Shown here: one piece after another, positions 24,098-32,043 of the stretch
Numbering within the stretch: the first letter of the stretch is position 1
How the letters are laid out: the number at the start of each line of letters is the position of its first letter
Assembly (NCBI RefSeq): GCF_051811025.1
Contig: NZ_JBPWQE010000001.1
Span: 310,001-374,000, forward strand
DNA from: Tardiphaga sp051811025
Lineage (GTDB): Bacteria > Pseudomonadota > Alphaproteobacteria > Rhizobiales > Xanthobacteraceae
Length of the DNA stretch: 64,000 nt
Direction: 5' to 3'
Translations under genes and position numbers: made by a program
Notes under the pieces: generated by a model
Told to the model about the DNA's origin: nothing
The model's database searches: none
What the model saw: only the letters and a program-made list of their open reading frames with translations

Positions 24098-24991
24098 ATG
24101 GACCGTTTCGAGACGATGCGGGTGTTCACCCGGGTGGTGGAGCGGCGCAGCTTTACGGCTGCGGCGGCGGATCTCGGCCTGCCGCGGTCGACCGTCACCG
24201 ATGCGGTCAAGCAGATCGAGGCACGGCTCGGCGTGCGGCTACTCGAGCGCACCACGCGGCTGGTGCGGCCGACGCTGGACGGCGAGGCCTATCACCAGCG
24301 CTGCCTGACGCTGATCGCCGATCTCGAAGACGCCGAAAGCGCTTTTTGCGGTGCCAAGCCCAAGGGGCCGTTGCGGGTGGATATGAATGGCACGCTGGCG
24401 CGTAATTTCGTGCTGCCGCATCTGCTGGACTTTCTCGCCGAATATCCCGACATCCAGCTCTATCTCAGCGAGGGCGACCGGCTGGTCGACCTGATCCGCG
24501 AGGGCATCGACTGCGTGGTGCGTGTCGGCGAGCTCCGCGACAGCGATATGGTGGCGCGGCGGCTGACGATGATGGACGAAGTCACCTGCGCGGCACCGTC
24601 CTATCTCGCGCGCATGGGCATGCCTTTGTCCATTGATGCGCTCGAAGGTCATCGCATGGTCGGCTATCACTCCTCGGCGACAGGCGCGGTGCTGCCGCTG
24701 GAATTTCAGGACAACGGTGCGTTGCGTCATGTCACGTTGCCGGTGGCGATCACGGTGAATAGCGCCGACAATTACGCGGCGATGGCGAAACTCGGCTTCG
24801 GTCTGGTGCAGGTGCCGCGCTATCGCATCAAGGATGAACTCGCCGACGGCACGCTGGTCGAGGTGCTGCCGCAATATCCACCGATGCCGTCGCCGGTGTC
24901 GCTGCTCTATCCGCGCAATCGCCAGCTCTCGCCGCGGGTGCGCGTGTTCATGGACTGGTTGACGCGTGCTTTCGCGCGCGACGTGATCTAA
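24098..24991 (+). CDS. LysR family transcriptional regulator
   Basis: 297 residues. The N-terminal helix-turn-helix is FTRVVERRSFTAAAADLGLP followed by RSTVTDAVKQIEARLGVRLL. The co-inducer domain spans residues 88-295 and contains a carbonyl-rich effector cleft (DCVVRVGELRDSDMVARRLT). It fits the common CrgA/DmlR-like branch of LysR proteins, which often sit divergent from an SDR. The truncated gluQ copy begins a few bases after its stop. Confidence 0.93.
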   Translation: MDRFETMRVFTRVVERRSFTAAAADLGLPRSTVTDAVKQIEARLGVRLLERTTRLVRPTLDGEAYHQRCLTLIADLEDAESAFCGAKPKGPLRVDMNGTLARNFVLPHLLDFLAEYPDIQLYLSEGDRLVDLIREGIDCVVRVGELRDSDMVARRLTMMDEVTCAAPSYLARMGMPLSIDALEGHRMVGYHSSATGAVLPLEFQDNGALRHVTLPVAITVNSADNYAAMAKLGFGLVQVPRYRIKDELADGTLVEVLPQYPPMPSPVSLLYPRNRQLSPRVRVFMDWLTRAFARDVI

Positions 24992-25002
24992 GCAAACCTG
25001 TG

Positions 25003-25197
25003 ATGGCCCCTGTTTTTCGTTTCGCGCCCAGCCCCAATGGTTATCTGCATCTCGGCCACGCCGCTTCGGCGCTGCTGAATTTCGATCTGGCGCGCGAGGT
25101 CCGCGGCCGATTGCTGCTGCGGATCGAGGATATCGATGTCACGCGTTGCCGGCCGGCTGGAATGTGCTGCGCTGATCAATCGGGCTCTGTCACGTAA
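25003..25197 (+). pseudogene. gluQ: Truncated gluQ (glutamyl-Q tRNA(Asp) synthetase) 5' fragment
   Basis: The frame from 25003 reads MAPVFRFAPSPNGYLHLGHA and continues to DIDVTRCRP, that is the HIGH-type class I synthetase N-terminus, then diverges after the codon ending near 25156. It stops at 25197 with unrelated residues. It has lost the anticodon-independent catalytic remainder including KLSKS and cannot be active. It closely resembles the intact gluQ at 26008 over 145 bases (25012-25156 against 26029-26173), with about 20 mismatches by hand count. It marks one end of the inserted nitrilase segment. Confidence 0.85.
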
Positions 25198-26028
25198 CAA
25201 GGATAGCTTTTCTGTTTTTCTTTAACGGAAGCGATATCAAGCTCGATTATCGCGAGTGGTTTTTCTGGAGACGTCATGTCGAGCAATTCTCCATTCGGCC
25301 CGCATGCGAACCCTTTGCCCCCAAACGTCGGCCCGTTTGATCCTTGTCCAACGCGGTTGGAACTCACGACATAACAGCCAGAAACAATCGAAGCCATCGC
25401 GCCTGCGATGCGGAATACGTCCAAGGTTCTTCCCGTGGCTCTCGGTACAACGATCAACTCGGCGCCTTGTTTGCGGTAATGGCGAGCATGTTCGTTGAAC
25501 ATCACTTCCGTGCATAGAAGCACCCCTACGCATACACCGCAAACGACGACCGGCTCGAATTCGCGCGACTGAGTCGCGTACCAATTCGACTCATACCAAC
25601 CTGCCTCCGAGGGAAAATATTGCTTTGTGTGGAGGTGCTTTATTTCTCCCCCTTCAAGGCAGAAAGCTTCATTTGCGAGCCGGGATCCCTCCCAAACGGG
25701 CCGAGAAGAAATGACCGCAGGGAAATTTAGCTTTTCGAGTACCGTTAAGCCCGCCCGATGACACTCAATGCTGTATTCGGCTAATTTCGGATCAAAATCC
25801 CGAGCTGATGCAATCCACGGACCGAAAGGCATCTCATTCGTAATCAGTATATCGATTTTCGCCTTGGAAAGATCGTCTGCCAAACTACGCCATTGGTCAC
25901 TGTCGGCAATCAAGTTTTCTGGCCACTCAACAAATCCCACACGCATCGCCGACCTCCTGGTGTCACGCCTCGGCGTTATATGAAAACAAATCACTGAGGC
26001 AAATGGCTTGCATTACACCGGTCCTCCC
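25157..26028. mobile_element. Low-GC islet inserted at gluQ, carrying one nitrilase-family gene
   Basis: Between the two gluQ 5' copies lies about 870 bases whose GC content is visibly lower (two sampled 60-base lines count 45 and 48%, against 70% in a line of the neighbouring LysR gene). It carries one complete minus-strand gene. No integrase, transposase or short terminal repeat is seen. The imperfect 145-base direct repeat of gluQ at the boundaries suggests arrival by homologous recombination at gluQ, or a target-restoring insertion. Confidence 0.65.
25176..25946 (-). CDS. Nitrilase-superfamily carbon-nitrogen hydrolase
   Basis: 256 residues from the ATG at 25946, which has a perfect AGGAGG upstream (the frame is open to 25994). 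The Glu-Lys-Cys triad of the nitrilase fold is readable: ITNEMPFGPW (Glu), HTKQYFPSEAGWYE (Lys) and LLCTEVMFNE (Cys). After it comes RKQGAELIVVPRATG, typical of amidase/N-carbamoylase-like members rather than true nitrilases. The substrate is unknown. Low GC and a position between two gluQ fragments mark it as acquired. It runs opposite to all neighbours and must carry its own promoter. Confidence 0.85.
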   Translation of the reverse strand: MRVGFVEWPENLIADSDQWRSLADDLSKAKIDILITNEMPFGPWIASARDFDPKLAEYSIECHRAGLTVLEKLNFPAVISSRPVWEGSRLANEAFCLEGGEIKHLHTKQYFPSEAGWYESNWYATQSREFEPVVVCGVCVGVLLCTEVMFNEHARHYRKQGAELIVVPRATGRTLDVFRIAGAMASIVSGCYVVSSNRVGQGSNGPTFGGKGFACGPNGELLDMTSPEKPLAIIELDIASVKEKQKSYPCYVTEPD

Positions 26029-26907
26029 TTGTTTCGTTTCGCACCCAGCCCCAATGGCCATTTGCATCTCGGCCACGCTTATTCGGCGCTACTGAATGCC
26101 GATCTGGCGCGGGCAGCCGGCGGGCGGTTGCTGCTGCGGATCGAGGACATCGATGTCACGCGTTGCCGGCCGGAATTCGAGGCGGCGATCTACGAGGATC
26201 TCGCCTGGCTCGGCATCGCCTGGGAGGTGCCGGTACGGCGACAGTCGCAGCATTTCGCCGACTACCGCGCCGCGACCGAGCGGCTCGCCGCCATGGGACT
26301 GCTGTATCCCAGCTTCGAGAGCCGTGCCGAGATCGCACGTATGATCGCGGCCGAAGAAGCGAAAGGCTCATGGCCACGCGATCCCGACGGTGCGCCTCTC
26401 TATCCAGGCATTGCCAGATCGTTGTCGTCGCAGGCTGTCGCCGAACTCAGACAGGCAGATGCCCCGATGGCGCTGCGGCTCGATATGGCCACAGCCATTG
26501 CAGTCAGCGGTTCGCTCACATGGACCGAGCAGGGCACGGGTCCGGGCGGCGAGACGGGTACCGTCGCCGCGCAGCCGGAGGCTTGGGGTGATGTCATCCT
26601 GGCCCGCAAGGAAACGCCGACCAGCTATCATCTCTCGGTCGTGATCGACGATGCGCTGCAGGGCGTGACCCATGTGGTGCGCGGCCAGGACCTGTTCTGG
26701 TCGACCAGCGTGCACCGGCTGCTGCAGCAATTGCTCGGCCTGCCGCAACCGGTCTATCGGCATCATTTGCTCGTGCGCGATAGCACCGGCGCTAAACTGT
26801 CCAAATCGACCGGCTCGACCAGCCTGCGTGAGTTGCGGGCGCAAGGCGCCACACCGGCGGATATCCGCCGCATGGTCGGGCTGCCCGACCCGTCTGCCGC
26901 AAGTTAG
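26008..26907 (+). CDS. gluQ: Glutamyl-Q tRNA(Asp) synthetase, intact copy
   Basis: 299 residues, full length for GluQ. It charges glutamate onto the queuosine base of tRNA(Asp), so it needs Q34-modified tRNA. Features are FRFAPSPNGHLHLGHAYSAL (HIGH variant), DLDVTRCRP-type residues, and DSTGAKLSKSTGSTSLRELR, the KLSKS loop. It lacks the anticodon-binding domain, as expected for GluQ. The native ATG context is absent: the frame opens with TTG at 26008 (GAGG nine bases upstream), and an ATG at 26003 is out of frame. The 5' end was therefore remade at the islet junction. Confidence 0.9.
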   Translation: MHYTGPPLFRFAPSPNGHLHLGHAYSALLNADLARAAGGRLLLRIEDIDVTRCRPEFEAAIYEDLAWLGIAWEVPVRRQSQHFADYRAATERLAAMGLLYPSFESRAEIARMIAAEEAKGSWPRDPDGAPLYPGIARSLSSQAVAELRQADAPMALRLDMATAIAVSGSLTWTEQGTGPGGETGTVAAQPEAWGDVILARKETPTSYHLSVVIDDALQGVTHVVRGQDLFWSTSVHRLLQQLLGLPQPVYRHHLLVRDSTGAKLSKSTGSTSLRELRAQGATPADIRRMVGLPDPSAAS

Positions 26908-27008
26908 CCGCAAGCGCGCCGCAAGAAATTCGCAAGCTAGACTTGGCCTGCTGCGTGACTCCGCGCGCCCCGCCGTGGCATGGTGCCTCCGGGACGGGTG
27001 GGCAACAT

Positions 27009-28268
27009 ATGGCGCTGACATCGCGCTCTCCGCGCAAGATGCGGACGCGCACCAAGCAAACGCTGAAAAAACGCGTGGCCAAGAAGCGTGCGGTGAAGAA
27101 GCCCGCGCCGAAGCCGCGCGCCAAGCGCAGGTCCGTGCGTGCCGATACAATGGTGGAAACCGCGCTGGCGGTGTTCGCCCATGAGGTGCGCACGCCGCTG
27201 ACCGGCATTCTTGCGGTCAGCGATCTGCTGGCCACCTCCGACCTCGACGAGCGCGAGCGGCGCTGGGTCGAGACGATCAAAGCTGGCGCCGAACATCTGG
27301 CAGGTCTCGCGACGCTGTTCGTCGATGCCGCGCGCAGCAGCAAATCCAGATTCGAACTGCGGCAGGATTTCTTCGATCTGCGTGCGCTTGCCCGCAACAT
27401 CGGCGACTCGCTCGCGGGCCGCGCCGCTGCCAAGGGGCTGCTGTCGCGGGTCGCGATCTCCGACAGATTGCCGGTATTCGTGGTCGGCGATCCCGTGCGG
27501 CTGCGCGCGGCGCTGGAAAATCTGATCGACAATGCGGTGAAGTTCACCGAGCAGGGCAATGTGGCGCTGAAAGTTTCGCCCGTGCGCATGGCGGGCAAGG
27601 TCGGCGTCTCCTTTGCCGTCTCCGACAGCGGCATCGGTCTCACGCTGGCCGAGATCAAGCGGCTGTTCAAACCGTTCTCGCAGGCCAATGTGTCGATCGC
27701 CTCGCGCTTCGGCGGCGCGGGTCTCGGCCTGTCGTCGGTGAAGCAACTCGCCCGCGCCATGGGTGGCGACATTACGGTGGCGCAGCGCCGTGGTGGCGGA
27801 ACGCTGTTCACGCTCACGGTGGCGCTCGACAAGACGAGCGGCCCGATTACCATCATGACGAGCGATGACGCGTCTGTTGCGCCGGGACAGGCGCTGCGGG
27901 TCTTGAGCGTCGAGGACAATCCGTTCGGTCGTGTCGTACTCAATGCCATTCTCACCGAACTCGGCCATCAGGCCGAGTTCATCGGTCGTGGCGAAGCAGC
28001 GGCGGAGCGCGTTGCGCAGGGCACGTTCGATGCGGTGCTGATGGATATGGTGCTGCCGGGCATCGATGGCGTCGAGGCGATCCGGCAAATCCGTGCGTTG
28101 AAGGCGCCGCATGGCCGCGTCGCGATCATCGGCGTGTCCGGTCGCAGCGAAGACGAAGCCGCATCGCGTCAGGCGGGGGCCGACGCGTTCCTGATCAAAC
28201 CGGTGTCTCCGCGGGCGCTAGCGACTGCGCTGCTTGAAGCGAGACGCCGTGGGGCAGCCGCGACTTGA
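27009..28268 (+). CDS. Hybrid histidine kinase with receiver domain and Lys/Arg-rich N-terminus
   Basis: 419 residues from the ATG at 27009. Residues 6-45 are almost all Lys/Arg/Ala/Pro, for example KKRVAKKRAVKKPAPKPRAK. There is no membrane helix and no PAS or other sensor domain. The HisKA box is ALAVFAHEVRTPLTGILAVS (His58). The HATPase_c domain has ALENLIDNAVKF (N box), SDSGIGL (G1) and GGAGLGLSSVKQL (G2). The receiver (residues 300-415) has the phospho-acceptor Asp in AVLMDMVLPGIDG. This is a cytoplasmic sensor whose input must come through the basic tail or a partner protein. Confidence 0.88.
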   Translation: MALTSRSPRKMRTRTKQTLKKRVAKKRAVKKPAPKPRAKRRSVRADTMVETALAVFAHEVRTPLTGILAVSDLLATSDLDERERRWVETIKAGAEHLAGLATLFVDAARSSKSRFELRQDFFDLRALARNIGDSLAGRAAAKGLLSRVAISDRLPVFVVGDPVRLRAALENLIDNAVKFTEQGNVALKVSPVRMAGKVGVSFAVSDSGIGLTLAEIKRLFKPFSQANVSIASRFGGAGLGLSSVKQLARAMGGDITVAQRRGGGTLFTLTVALDKTSGPITIMTSDDASVAPGQALRVLSVEDNPFGRVVLNAILTELGHQAEFIGRGEAAAERVAQGTFDAVLMDMVLPGIDGVEAIRQIRALKAPHGRVAIIGVSGRSEDEAASRQAGADAFLIKPVSPRALATALLEARRRGAAAT

Positions 28269-29088
28269 TGATCGCGGCATTGAGTTCGCCGCCGAACACG
28301 AAGATCGCCGCAATGAAGTACAGAAACACCAGCGCGATAATCACCGACGCCAGGCCGGCATACATCGTCACGTAGTTGTTGGCGAAGCGCGCCAGATAAA
28401 GACCGAAGCCGATACCGGACGCCAGCGACGCCAGCATGGTGAAGATAATGCCGGGCAGGATTTGGCCGAAGGTGCGGCGGCCTGATGGAAGCCACGCATG
28501 CAGGATGAACAAGGCGGTCACCATGGCGACGATGGTGATGCCGTAACGCGCCACCGTCAGCAGCCGCTCGTTGTTCTCGACCATCAGCGGGACATAGCGC
28601 CTGATGATTTCAAGCATCAGCGGGCCGAGCACGATGAGGAACGCCATGGCGAGCGCGGTGACGGCAGCGACCAGCGTGTAGCCGATCGACTCCAGCCGCA
28701 GCCAGTACCAGCGCCGCGGCTCGATCACCGAATAGGCGCGGTTCAGCGCGACGCGCAGGCTCTCGACGCCGTTGGAGGCGAAATACACTGCGAGCACGAG
28801 ACCGATGGTCAGCGCATCGCCGCGGGTGGTGGTCAGCACGTCGTGGATCTGCCCAGATAGCGCGCCGGCCACCTGATCCGGCCAGATTTCCAGCAACAAT
28901 CCGACGGCCTGATCGGCGAGATCCTTGGAACCGAAGAAGCCGGCCAGCGAGGCCAGCACGATCAGGAACGGAAACAGCGCCATCAGGGTGGAAAGGGCGA
29001 TATGGCTGGCGATCGCCCAGCCGTCATCGGCGAGAAACGTATAGAAGGCGTCCAGTACGACATCGTAGACGGTGCGTATCTGTCTCAC
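28195..29088 (-). CDS. YihY/virulence factor BrkB family inner-membrane protein
   Basis: 297 residues and about six membrane helices with the family segments WAIASHIALSTLMALFPFLI, GVESLRVALNRAYSV and FGQILPGIIFTML. YihY/BrkB proteins were once called ribonuclease BN, which has been withdrawn; the function is unknown. The last 74 bases overlap, on the opposite strand, the 3' end of the hybrid kinase gene, so the two coding ends are mutually antisense. Confidence 0.9.
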   Translation of the reverse strand: MRQIRTVYDVVLDAFYTFLADDGWAIASHIALSTLMALFPFLIVLASLAGFFGSKDLADQAVGLLLEIWPDQVAGALSGQIHDVLTTTRGDALTIGLVLAVYFASNGVESLRVALNRAYSVIEPRRWYWLRLESIGYTLVAAVTALAMAFLIVLGPLMLEIIRRYVPLMVENNERLLTVARYGITIVAMVTALFILHAWLPSGRRTFGQILPGIIFTMLASLASGIGFGLYLARFANNYVTMYAGLASVIIALVFLYFIAAIFVFGGELNAAIIKSRLPHGVSLQAAQSLAPAETPV

Positions 29089-29252
29089 ATGCCACCTGGT
29101 TCGGGATCGGCCGGCAAATCACCGGTCGTCATGTTAGCTTCTGATATCTAACGCGAAAAAGCCAGATCGTTGCGTTGCGGCCTGCGCTTATCGCCCAGTC
29201 ATTTTGACGGCCGGCAATAGCGCAGCCTGTGACGCAGTGTTATGTAGCCGAT

Positions 29253-29447
29253 ATGACATCAACGCTCAGCAACATCATTCTCCCCATCGCGGTCGGCGCC
29301 GTTGCGCTGGTCCTGCTGCTCGGCCTCTTCAATATGATGCGTGGCGGTTCGCCCGATCGCTCGCAAAAGCTAATGCGGTGGCGCGTGGTGCTGCAATTCG
29401 TCGCCATCATACTCACCATGGCCACCGTCTGGGCGATGGGCCGCTAA
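29253..29447 (+). CDS. HIG1-domain twin-transmembrane protein
   Basis: 64 residues from the ATG at 29253 (an upstream in-frame GTG at 29229 is not favoured). It has two helices, LSNIILPIAVGAVALVLLLG and VLQFVAIILTMATVWAMG, flanking SQKLMRWRVVLQ, the conserved QxxxRxRVxxQ signature of hypoxia-induced gene 1 (HIG_1) proteins. Eukaryotic relatives tune cytochrome oxidase; bacterial copies are thought to associate with terminal oxidases. It precedes the PduO adenosyltransferase by 33 bp and may be cotranscribed with it. Confidence 0.85.
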   Translation: MTSTLSNIILPIAVGAVALVLLLGLFNMMRGGSPDRSQKLMRWRVVLQFVAIILTMATVWAMGR

Positions 29448-29480
29448 CGCAAATTCCTCAACTGACGCTGGATCAATTCG

Positions 29481-30053
29481 ATGGTCGTTCTCAACCGCAT
29501 CTATACCCGCACCGGCGATGACGGCACGACGGCTCTCGGCACCGGCGAGCGTCGGCCGAAATACGATCTCCGCGTCAGCGCCTATGGAACAGTGGACGAG
29601 ACCAACGCCGCGATCGGTGTCGTCCGGCTGCATCTCGCCCATGCGCGATCGCTCGATGGGATGCTGGGATTGATCCAGAACGACCTATTTGATCTCGGGG
29701 CTGATCTCGCGGTTCCGCAGCGTGAGGGCAAGGTCGAGCGGCTGCGTCTGCTGGCCAGCCAGGTCGAACGGCTGGAGAACGACATCGACATGCTCAATGC
29801 GCCGTTGGCCGATCTGACCTCGTTTGTTTTGCCTGGCGGAACTCCTGCCGCCGCTCACCTTCATGTCGCCCGGACGATTTGCCGTCGTGCGGAACGGATC
29901 ATGGTGGAACTCGCTGCCCAGCCCGATGAGCCGGTCTCGGATGCTGGTATCCAGTATATGAACCGGCTGTCGGACTTCCTGTTCGTCGCCAGCCGCTCGC
30001 AGAATGATAATGGCGCCGGCGACGTGCTCTGGGTGCCCGGCCAGAACCGGTAA
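29481..30053 (+). CDS. PduO-type cob(I)alamin adenosyltransferase
   Basis: 190 residues. ATP:cob(I)alamin adenosyltransferase of the PduO family, which makes adenosylcobalamin for B12-dependent mutases. Key residues: RIYTRTGDDGTTALGTGERR (ATP loop), VDETNAAIGVVRL, then FVLPGGTPAAAHLHVARTIC, RRAER and LSDFLFVASR. It lies between a HIG1 gene and the etfBA operon, with a 138-bp gap before etfB, so it is probably a separate unit or an early part of that region. Confidence 0.93.
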   Translation: MVVLNRIYTRTGDDGTTALGTGERRPKYDLRVSAYGTVDETNAAIGVVRLHLAHARSLDGMLGLIQNDLFDLGADLAVPQREGKVERLRLLASQVERLENDIDMLNAPLADLTSFVLPGGTPAAAHLHVARTICRRAERIMVELAAQPDEPVSDAGIQYMNRLSDFLFVASRSQNDNGAGDVLWVPGQNR

Positions 30054-30191
30054 TTTCGGCTAAATCGGCTGGCCTAGAGACATTCGATTTTAGGGTCTGG
30101 CGCGTTGACCCCGTGTGGCAGGGGCTTTAGGTTCCGCGCCCAAGCTTCCGAGCAAGCTCTGAAACAATAAAACTCACACGAAAGAGGATCG

Positions 30192-30941
30192 ATGAAGGTT
30201 CTGGTCGCGGTCAAACGGGTGGTCGATTACAACGTCAAGGTTCGCGTCAAGAGCGACGGATCGGGCGTCGAACTGTCCAACGTCAAGATGTCGATGAATC
30301 CGTTCGACGAAATCGCCGTCGAGGAAGCCCTGCGCCTGAAAGAGGCCGGCAAGGCAACCGAAGTGGTGGTGGTGTCGATCGGTCCCGCACAGGCGTCCGA
30401 AACCCTCCGCACCGGCCTCGCGATGGGCGCCGACCGTGGCATCCTCGTCAAGGTTGAAGGCACCGTCGAGCCGCTCGCCGTGGCGAAGATCCTCAAGGCC
30501 GTGGCCGATGAGGAAAAGCCGGGTCTCGTGATCCTCGGCAAGCAGGCGATCGACGACGACGCCAACCAGACCGGCCAGATGCTGGCTGCGCTGCTCGGCT
30601 GGCCGCAGGCGACCTTCGCCAACAAGCTGGTTGTCGAGGGCGACGACGTCACCGTGACCCGTGAAGTCGATGGCGGTCTGCAGACCGTCAAGCTCAAGGG
30701 ACCGGCCATCGTCACCACCGATCTTCGTCTGAACGAGCCGCGCTACGCTTCGCTGCCGAACATCATGAAGGCGAAGAAGAAGCCGATCGACGAGAAGACC
30801 GCCGATGGTTACGGCGTCGATATCTCTCCGCGTCTCGAGATCATCAAGACCAGCGAACCGGGCGGCCGCAAGGCCGGCGTCAAGGTCAAGGACGTCGCCG
30901 AACTGGTATCGAAACTCAAGACTGAAGCCGGGGTGCTCTAA
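30192..30941 (+). CDS. etfB: Electron transfer flavoprotein subunit beta
   Basis: 249 residues, of the general ETF group I (fatty-acid oxidation type). It opens with MKVLVAVKRVVDYNVKVRVK and has the AMP-binding region GLAMGADRGILVKV and ILGKQAIDDDANQTGQMLAA. It pairs with EtfA to carry electrons from acyl-CoA and dimethylglycine dehydrogenases to ETF:ubiquinone oxidoreductase. The start follows AAAGAGG. The stop overlaps the etfA start by one base (TAATG), giving coupled synthesis of the heterodimer. A 3-hydroxybutyryl-CoA dehydrogenase follows. Confidence 0.96.
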   Translation: MKVLVAVKRVVDYNVKVRVKSDGSGVELSNVKMSMNPFDEIAVEEALRLKEAGKATEVVVVSIGPAQASETLRTGLAMGADRGILVKVEGTVEPLAVAKILKAVADEEKPGLVILGKQAIDDDANQTGQMLAALLGWPQATFANKLVVEGDDVTVTREVDGGLQTVKLKGPAIVTTDLRLNEPRYASLPNIMKAKKKPIDEKTADGYGVDISPRLEIIKTSEPGGRKAGVKVKDVAELVSKLKTEAGVL

Positions 30942-31876
30942 TGCCGACATTGCTGCTTGCCGATCACGACAACGCCACCCTGAAGGATTCCACCAACAAG
31001 GCGCTCACCGCCGCGACCCAGATCGGCGGCGAGGTGCATATCCTCGTTGCCGGCCAGAATGCGAAGCCGGCCGCGGAAGCTGCCGCCAAGCTGCAGGGCG
31101 TCACCAAGGTGCTGCTCGCCGACGACGCCTCCTATGCCCATGATCTTGCCGAGCCGCTGGCCGCGCTGATCGTGTCGCTGGCGCCCGCCTATGACGTGCT
31201 GATCGCCGCTGCGACCACGCGCTCGAAGAATGTGATGCCGCGCGTCGCCGCTTTGCTCGACGTGATGCAGGTGTCGGAAATCACCAAGGTGATTGCGCCC
31301 GACACCTATGAGCGTCCGATCTATGCCGGTAACGCCATCCAGACCGTGAAGTCCAAGGATGCCAAGAAGGTCATTACGGTGCGTACCTCGACCTTCGGTG
31401 CAGCCGGTGAAGGCGGCAGCGCGGCGGTGGAAGACGTCAAGACGGCCGAGAATCCCGGTCTGTCGACCTTCGTCGGCGAGGACATGGCCAAGAGCGATCG
31501 TCCGGAACTGACCTCGGCGAAGATCATCGTGTCTGGTGGCCGTGCCATGCAGAGCCGCGAGAACTTCGCCAAATACATCGAACCGCTCGCCGACAAGCTC
31601 GGTGCCGGTGTCGGCGCCTCGCGCGCCGCGGTAGATGCCGGCTATGCCCCGAACGACTGGCAGGTCGGCCAGACCGGCAAGGTCGTGGCTCCGGAGCTGT
31701 ATATCGCCATCGGCATTTCCGGCGCGATCCAGCATCTCGCCGGCATGAAGGACTCCAAGGTGATCGTCGCGATCAACAAGGACGAAGACGCGCCGATCTT
31801 CCAGGTCGCCGATTACGGCCTGGTCGCTGACCTCTACCAGGCCGTGCCGGAGCTGACCGAGGCACTCGGCAAGTAG
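30941..31876 (+). CDS. etfA: Electron transfer flavoprotein subunit alpha
   Basis: 311 residues. The N-terminal half is a Rossmann-like domain. The C-terminal FAD domain contains SGGRAMQSRENFAKYIEPLA, GVGASRAAVDAGYAP, VGQTGKVVAPELYIAIGISG and QHLAGMKDSKVIVAINKDED, the expected flavin-binding signature. It forms the heterodimer with EtfB. A strong terminator follows at 31946-31979, so the etfBA unit ends there. Confidence 0.96.
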   Translation: MPTLLLADHDNATLKDSTNKALTAATQIGGEVHILVAGQNAKPAAEAAAKLQGVTKVLLADDASYAHDLAEPLAALIVSLAPAYDVLIAAATTRSKNVMPRVAALLDVMQVSEITKVIAPDTYERPIYAGNAIQTVKSKDAKKVITVRTSTFGAAGEGGSAAVEDVKTAENPGLSTFVGEDMAKSDRPELTSAKIIVSGGRAMQSRENFAKYIEPLADKLGAGVGASRAAVDAGYAPNDWQVGQTGKVVAPELYIAIGISGAIQHLAGMKDSKVIVAINKDEDAPIFQVADYGLVADLYQAVPELTEALGK

Positions 31877-31945
31877 AGGCTCTGCAGGCAAGGATTGGGC
31901 AAATAAGGCCTTGCTGAATTATGGCTTTGCGCCTCAATTAACGAC

Positions 31946-31979
31946 ATCGGCCGGAGTGACTGACTCCGGCCGATATTTT
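31946..31979 (+). terminator. Rho-independent terminator after etfBA
   Basis: Twelve-base arms atcggccggagt (31946-31957) and actccggccgat (31963-31974) pair perfectly around gactg, followed by atttta. This separates etfBA from the dehydrogenase gene. Confidence 0.9.
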
Positions 31980-32043
31980 ATGTAAAGATGGCTTTCCGAA
32001 CGCGGCATGCGCGGGCGGCGTGTTCTCAGAGATGACAAGCAAG

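Noticed and set aside
29448..30191. Cobalamin riboswitch near the PduO gene
   Set aside because: No B12-box-like stretch is visible in the gaps before the adenosyltransferase or etfB.
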